A DNA stretch of 64,000 nucleotides, taken from the NCBI RefSeq assembly GCF_001685415.1, contig NZ_CP014989.1, forward strand, positions 1,984,001-2,048,000, in the 5' to 3' direction. Made by a program: the position numbers and the translations under genes. The notes under the pieces were generated by a model. The model made no database searches. It saw only the letters and a list, made by a program, of their open reading frames with translations, and was not told where the DNA came from. Positions 62,242 through 64,000 of the stretch are shown piece by piece (the stretch's first letter is position 1; each line of letters begins with the position of its first letter). The stretch comes from Serinicoccus hydrothermalis (GTDB taxonomy: Bacteria; Actinomycetota; Actinomycetes; Actinomycetales; Dermatophilaceae).

Positions 62242-62846
62242 CAGACCAGACCGTCGACGTCAGCGCGCAGCTTCGTGCCGTTGGCGAAGGCCTGGGCGAT
62301 CGCTGCGAGCAGCAACCCCCCGACCATCCATCCGAACGAGAACTCGAAAGCGAAGGCGCGCACATCTCTGGCCATGAGGATCTTCGCAGTGGCGACCGCT
62401 GTGACGAAGTCGGCCACGATCGGCACCACCACCAGCAGCAGAGCCATCACTCTCAACCGCCACACATTGATCCGGGTGAAGGGCTCTCCACGGCCCATGT
62501 CCCGCAGCAGACGCGTCACCAGGACGGCACCCCAGACCATCGCGGCCAGGGACAGCACCTGAGGGGCCATCAGCAGGGCGAAGTGGCCCGCCGACACGCC
62601 GTCGACCAGCACCTGTGCATCCGGCATCCCCACCACACGCCCCGTGCCTGCGGCACCCGCGTCGACCTCGAGCGGGACGCCCACGAGGGTGACCTGCCGG
62701 CGCAGCATCCAGTCCAGGCTGATGAAGAGCCCGTATGCCGCCGACACACCGACGGCCAGCCAGAGCACCGCCGTCGTCGCGATCTTGTCGGCGCGGTCGA
62801 AACGAGCCCAGTCCTTGCGGTCACGTCGGTCCTCGGATGCACGCAT
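62241..62846 (-). CDS. DUF2975 membrane protein
   Basis: 201 residues from ATG 62846 (GGGAGGA upstream). Four predicted helices: ATTAVLWLAVGVSAAYGLFISL, HFALLMAPQVLSLAAMVWGAVLVT, VMALLLVVVPIVADFVTAV and GWMVGGLLLAAIAQAF, with the family RGEPFTRINVWRLR segment. Function unknown; coupled to the XRE regulator. Confidence 0.88.
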   Translation of the reverse strand: MRASEDRRDRKDWARFDRADKIATTAVLWLAVGVSAAYGLFISLDWMLRRQVTLVGVPLEVDAGAAGTGRVVGMPDAQVLVDGVSAGHFALLMAPQVLSLAAMVWGAVLVTRLLRDMGRGEPFTRINVWRLRVMALLLVVVPIVADFVTAVATAKILMARDVRAFAFEFSFGWMVGGLLLAAIAQAFANGTKLRADVDGLV

Positions 62847-62881
62847 GGTGTCCTCCCTCACTCCGATGCCCGGGATGGGCT

Positions 62882-62912
62882 TATCGTTCTTCGATGCTAT
62901 CGAGAAACGATA
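62882..62912 (-). promoter_or_regulatory. Operator-like dyad upstream of the DUF2975-XRE operon
   Basis: Nested dyad: TATCGTT (62882-62888) and AACGATA (62906-62912) with inner CGATGCTATCG between them, giving four TATCG/CGATA-type half sites in 31 bp. AT-rich and 36 bp before the DUF2975 start, so probably the operator of the operon, bound by its own XRE protein. Confidence 0.6.
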
Positions 62913-62933
62913 TGTCATGCAAGCGGGTATGCG

Positions 62934-62967
62934 AGAGGCCCTCCCCGGATCTCCGGGAAGGGCCTCT
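62934..62967 (-). terminator. Terminator downstream of tRNA-Ala
   Basis: AGAGGCCCTCCCCGG / CCGGGAAGGGCCTCT: 15-pair stem with one C.A mismatch and ATCT loop, 12 bp after the tRNA-Ala 3' end on the minus strand. Confidence 0.85.
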
Positions 62968-62979
62968 GTCGTCACTCGG

Positions 62980-63052
62980 TGGAGGCGACCGGACTCGAAC
63001 CGACAACCCTCTGCTTGCAAAGCAGATGCGCTACCAATTGCGCCACGCCCCC
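62980..63052 (-). tRNA. tRNA-Ala (anticodon TGC)
   Basis: 73 nt: acceptor GGGGGCG with CGCCTCC (one G.T), D arm GCGCAATTGGTAGCGC, anticodon stem TCTGC/GCAGA around TTTGCAA (TGC), T arm GTCGGTTCGAGTCCGGT. Discriminator A; CCA not encoded. Confidence 0.97.
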
Positions 63053-63107
63053 GAGGGGTATGCAGTTGTGCGCCCGTCACCGGGCGCGGGACGGACCGGG
63101 TCCGGGG

Positions 63108-63239
63108 TTACTGACCCGGCTGGTTGGGGACGTCGTCCGTGGCCTCGGCCCACAGGTCGCGCTCGGCCTGCTGGTCCTGCATCCGCTTGAGGGCGACCAG
63201 GCCGGCCGCGGCGGCGGCCACCATGAGCAGTCGCTTCAT
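63108..63239 (-). CDS. DLW-39 family miniprotein
   Basis: 43 residues: MKRLLMVAAAAAGLVALKR (single hydrophobic helix) followed by ERDLWAEATDDVPNQPG, with the defining D-L-W motif of the actinobacterial DLW-39 family (function unknown). AGGAG lies 11 nt before the ATG. Located between tRNA-Ile and tRNA-Ala, its usual place near gyrA. Confidence 0.9.
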   Translation of the reverse strand: MKRLLMVAAAAAGLVALKRMQDQQAERDLWAEATDDVPNQPGQ

Positions 63240-63285
63240 GTCTGCATCAACTCCTGCCTCCGGGTCGGCTGCTGCCGACGGGTGG

Positions 63286-63359
63286 TGGGCCTAACTGGAC
63301 TTGAACCAGTGACCTCTGTCTTATCAGGACAGCGCTCTAACCGACTGAGCTATAGGCCC
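63286..63359 (-). tRNA. tRNA-Ile (anticodon GAT)
   Basis: 74 nt: acceptor GGGCCTA with TAGGCCC, D arm GCTCAGTCGGTTAGAGC, anticodon stem CTGTC/GACAG around CTGATAA (GAT), T arm CTGGTTCAAGTCCAG. Discriminator A; CCA not encoded. Confidence 0.97.
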
Positions 63360-63451
63360 GGGCACGTGCGTGCACGCGAGGATCGAGGTTACCTCACGCC
63401 CGAGAGCGCCACCAAAACCGCGCCGGGAGCGGACCAGGGGTGTCACGGACC

Positions 63452-63481
63452 TTGCACGATTTGTAGCAGACCTACTACATT
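63452..63481 (+). promoter_or_regulatory. Promoter with operator dyad for the ABC ATPase gene
   Basis: TTGCAC (63452-63457) and TACATT (63476-63481), 18-bp spacer, with the ATG only 6 nt after the -10, so probably leaderless. The spacer contains GTAGCAGACCTAC (63463-63475), a GTAG-N5-CTAC dyad of the kind bound by GntR/TetR-type repressors. Confidence 0.6.
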
Positions 63482-63487
63482 CCGTGC

Positions 63488-64000
63488 ATGGAGAACGAAC
63501 CCGTGATCGAGTGCCGTGCGCTCGTCATGGCCTACGGCGACCACGTCGTGCTGGACGGCGTGGACCTCACCGTCACCCGCGGCCAGGTGGTGGCCCTGCT
63601 CGGTCCGAACGGCGCCGGCAAGACGACGACCGTCGAGATCCTCGAGGGATTCCGCCACCCCTCGCGCGGACAGGTACGCGTGCTGGGGGCGGACCCCGCG
63701 TCGGCACCGGAGTCGTGGCGCTCACGGGTGGGGGTCGTGCTGCAGAGCTGGCGCGACCACGGCACCTGGAAGGTCCGTGACCTGGTCGACGTCATCGGCG
63801 CCTACTACGCCCCTTACGGCACTGCGCGGACTCCCCGCCCCTGGCCCTCCGAGGACCTCCTCGCCCGGGTGGGTCTGGCCGACCACGCCGGCAGGCGTAT
63901 CGACAAGCTCTCCGGAGGGCAGCGTCGCCGGCTGGACGTCGCCATCGGACTGGTGGGCCGCCCCGAGCTGCTCTTTCTCGACGAGCCGAGCACCGGCCTC
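63488..64000 (+). CDS. ABC transporter ATP-binding protein, N-terminal part (cut by window edge)
   Basis: 171 residues up to the window end, frame open. Walker A LLGPNGAGKTTTVE, Q-loop VGVVLQSWRD, signature LSGGQRRRLDVAIGL and Walker B LLFLDEPSTGL. Matches the daunorubicin/ABC-2-type exporter ATPases; a permease gene should follow outside the window. The dyad in its promoter suggests a dedicated repressor. Confidence 0.92.
   Translation, partial: MENEPVIECRALVMAYGDHVVLDGVDLTVTRGQVVALLGPNGAGKTTTVEILEGFRHPSRGQVRVLGADPASAPESWRSRVGVVLQSWRDHGTWKVRDLVDVIGAYYAPYGTARTPRPWPSEDLLARVGLADHAGRRIDKLSGGQRRRLDVAIGLVGRPELLFLDEPSTGL

Overview
The window is high-GC (about 72 %), densely coded actinobacterial DNA. 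Gene content and order point to the Micrococcales, most likely a member of the Intrasporangiaceae/Ornithinimicrobiaceae group (an inference from gene content, not a database match). The right half resembles the region next to oriC/gyrA in actinobacteria: tRNA-Ile, tRNA-Ala and a DLW-39 miniprotein gene, then cyclophilin, rhomboid, crgA, a DUF881 gene and the fhaA-fhaB-pstP-rodA-pbpA-pknB cell-wall/division operon, closed by a tRNA-Leu.

Layout. 0-2.2 kb: carotenoid genes, with IPP isomerase and geranylgeranyl-diphosphate synthase fused in one ORF and translationally coupled to crtI. 2.3-4.7 kb: two secreted enzymes. 4.8-8.3 kb: methylcitrate operon prpD-prpB-prpC for propionate. 8.6-12.1 kb: a cation/proton antiporter carrying a UBP zinc finger, followed by a thioredoxin-reductase-like flavoprotein without redox cysteines. 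12.1-23.1 kb: mixed housekeeping and hypothetical genes (exonuclease III, a DUF5709-like gene bracketed by two inverted 22-bp repeat arrays, a serine hydrolase, a UvrA-like ATPase, an iron-box-controlled HugZ-like gene, DUF1540, DUF2237, an SGNH lipase, a PCMT). 23.2-25.4 kb: a small glycosyltransferase operon. 25.5-30.8 kb: an ArsR-SRPBCC pair, then a catabolic locus (RpiR regulator, sodium:solute symporter, HAD dehalogenase, divergent amidohydrolase). 31.2-34.6 kb: a polymorphic toxin with two paralogous putative immunity genes. 36-45 kb: the division/cell-wall operon. 48-57 kb: an acyltransferase, an ATP-grasp/S51-like/esterase operon with an NYN-domain gene, and an amidase with cell-wall-binding repeats. 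57-63 kb: regulator plus AzlCD exporter, a membrane hydrolase, flotillin, an SDR and an XRE-DUF2975 pair. The window ends inside an ABC ATPase gene.

How the genes work together. FhaA, FhaB, PstP, RodA, PbpA and PknB form one overlapping transcription unit joining septal/elongation peptidoglycan synthesis to Ser/Thr phosphorylation, with crgA and the DUF881 gene beside it. The prp genes detoxify propionyl-CoA. Several genes look transcriptionally self-contained, with a -10 hexamer about 6 nt before the start codon (leaderless) and an operator dyad inside the promoter.

Most unusual observations: (i) the hexamer GTATGC/GCATAC is strongly over-represented on both strands and in several reading frames, and appears to dictate rare ATA and TAT codons; (ii) two inverted 4 x 22-bp arrays flank one small gene; (iii) a 60-bp palindrome-ended repeat occurs at two distant loci; (iv) a toxin/duplicated-immunity locus; (v) the antiporter-zinc-finger plus cysteine-less flavoprotein pair; (vi) the ATP-grasp operon with an apparently nucleophile-less S51-like partner.
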